Shown piece by piece: positions 63,047-64,000 of a stretch of DNA of 64,000 nucleotides. A model generated the notes under the pieces. It was not told where the DNA came from and did not search any database. It worked only from the letters and a program-made list of their open reading frames with translations. A program made the translations under genes and the position numbers. The stretch is from Aurantimicrobium sp. MWH-Uga1 (GTDB lineage Bacteria; Actinomycetota; Actinomycetes; Actinomycetales; Microbacteriaceae), in NCBI RefSeq assembly GCF_003325955.1, contig NZ_CP030929.1, forward strand, positions 186,001-250,000. The letters run 5' to 3'. Within the stretch, counting starts at the first letter, position 1; every line of letters starts with the position of its first letter.

Positions 63047-63613
63047 CTAGGCCTGAAGCACAGCCTGGAAGTCGAGAGTAATCTTGACCTTTTCGCCGAC
63101 GAGAACACCACCGGTTTCCAGCGCTGCGTTCCAGGTCAGGCCAAAGTCTTCACGGTTGATTTCGGTTTCCGCAGAGGCGGCAACCTTGTAGTTGCCGTAA
63201 GGGTCGGTAGCAAAGCCACCGAGCTCAAAGTCAAAGTCAACGCTCTTGGTGATGCCTTTAATGGTGAGGTCACCGGTGACAATGAATTCACCGTCTTCAG
63301 CATCCTTAACCTTTACGCCGGTGGAGACGAATGAGATGGTGGGGTAGGTGTCTGCCTCGAAGAAGTCATTAGTGCGCAGGTGACCGTCACGGTTTTCTTC
63401 GTTGGTGTTGATGGAGGCAACTTGTGCAACCGCAGACACCGTGGTGTCGAGGGGGTTTTCACCGGTAACGAATGTGGCGTCGAAGTCTTCGAAGGTTCCC
63501 TTGACCTTGCTGATCATGAGGTGGCGAACAGAGAAGCCGACCGAGGAGTGGGTCTTGTCGATGGTCCAGGTTCCAGCTTTGTAGCCAGGGATGGTTTCAG
63601 CAGTAATTGTCAT
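63047..63613 (-). CDS. YceI family protein
   Basis: 188 residues from the ATG at 63613. Lipocalin-like YceI barrel: GTWTIDKTHSSVGFSVRHLMISKVKGTF, the middle RDGHLRTNDFFEADTYPTISF, and REDFGLTWNAALETGGVLVGEKVKI. It has no signal peptide, unlike the E. coli founder, so it is probably cytoplasmic. It may bind polyisoprenoids or amphiphiles, as characterised family members do. The frame is open to 63655 without a better ribosome site. Confidence 0.93.
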   Translation of the reverse strand: MTITAETIPGYKAGTWTIDKTHSSVGFSVRHLMISKVKGTFEDFDATFVTGENPLDTTVSAVAQVASINTNEENRDGHLRTNDFFEADTYPTISFVSTGVKVKDAEDGEFIVTGDLTIKGITKSVDFDFELGGFATDPYGNYKVAASAETEINREDFGLTWNAALETGGVLVGEKVKITLDFQAVLQA

Positions 63614-63735
63614 GAATGTTTCTTTCGTGTTGGGTGTGCATGAGAGTTCTCTCAATCAAGACAAACCCGACAGCGGCGGAACTATTCCCGCGAATGGAAA
63701 AGCGTGGATGAACGTTGGATGAACGAGTTCGTTAC

Positions 63736-64000
63736 TTACCGGAAGATAATCGTGCGCTGACCATCACGCAGAACGCGATCTTCGGCAAACCACTTCACTG
63801 CTTGGGTGAGTGTGCGACTTTCTTCATCTTGCCCAATGGCGACGAGTTCTTCAGGCGTGCGGGAGTGGTCGACTCGCACAACGTTTTGCTCGATGATGGG
63901 GCCTTCATCCAAGTCAGTAGTGACAAAGTGTGCGGTTGCTCCAATGAGTTTCACGCCTCGGGCGTGAGCCTGCTTGTAGGGGTTTGCTCCCTTAAACCCG
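63736..64000 (-). CDS. purU: Formyltetrahydrofolate deformylase, C-terminal part (cut by window end)
   Basis: The frame runs off the window edge with no start. The readable part begins GFKGANPYKQAHARGVKLIG and continues GATAHFVTTDLDEGPIIEQ, the PurU formyl-hydrolase C-terminus. The Asp in DLDEGPII is the family catalytic Asp. PurU hydrolyses 10-formyl-THF to formate and THF, balancing one-carbon pools for purine synthesis. It is convergent with no gene; the neighbour upstream is outside the window. Confidence 0.94.
   Translation of the reverse strand, partial: GFKGANPYKQAHARGVKLIGATAHFVTTDLDEGPIIEQNVVRVDHSRTPEELVAIGQDEESRTLTQAVKWFAEDRVLRDGQRTIIFR

Overview
The window reads as chromosome of an actinobacterium. 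Moderate GC, the gene set (GuaB3 beside GuaB, DUF3817, DUF4190, SURF1, YceI, a surface protein with a class E sortase-type LAQTG signal) and the compact layout suggest a small-genome freshwater Microbacteriaceae of the Aurantimicrobium/Rhodoluna kind. That placement is an inference from gene content. Many genes lack a Shine-Dalgarno but carry a TANNNT hexamer 6-7 nt before the ATG, so leaderless transcription appears common. I saw no rRNA, tRNA, CRISPR array, transposase or integrase.

Region by region. 1-8.9 kb is a housekeeping core: end of glmS, acpS, alr, the tRNA t6A/acetylation cluster tsaE-tsaB-rimI-tsaD, a DUF4190 membrane protein, a small HicA-like two-gene unit, a THUMP-like methyltransferase, groES under a CIRCE operator, and rarD. 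9-12.9 kb holds three type-1 periplasmic binding lipoproteins, one of which lacks about a third of the fold. 12.9-14.5 kb is a 1.5 kb insert (HTH regulator plus VbhA-Fic toxin-antitoxin) bounded by a repeat of the guaA 3' end. 14.5-21.7 kb carries guaA, DUF3817, SURF1, glpD, guaB3 and guaB on the minus strand. 22-26 kb is the branched-chain-type ABC transporter livHMGF, whose permease has an extra extracytoplasmic domain.

26.1-46 kb is an accessory region, more A+T rich over much of its length. It opens with a MazG-like pyrophosphohydrolase overlapping a GIY-YIG/DUF2075 helicase-like protein. A six-gene defence operon follows: 5-methylcytosine methyltransferase, Z1 helicase-like ATPase, PD-(D/E)XK nuclease, GHKL ATPase and two accessory proteins. 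This matches the MutL/MORC-type restriction-modification operons described by Iyer, Abhiman and Aravind. After a NYN-domain protein, some unknown genes and an LAQTG surface protein comes the most unusual part, 41.4-45.9 kb: five tandem cassettes, each an EndoU-like RNase toxin domain followed one base later by a small MafI-like immunity gene. Three toxin copies are broken (in-frame stop, 5' loss, double frameshift). Two toxins and all five immunity genes are intact. Three copies share a nearly identical leader that includes a leaderless-type promoter.

46-64 kb returns to core metabolism: an amidase, a heterodimeric ABC exporter with one degenerate ATP site, two PLP decarboxylases, a quinone oxidoreductase, class I fumarase, a TPC-type P1B ATPase, a flavin redox operon (ferric-reductase-like oxidoreductase, FMN-binding protein, ApbE) behind a perfect palindrome, a LigB-type dioxygenase, YceI, and the end of purU at the window edge.
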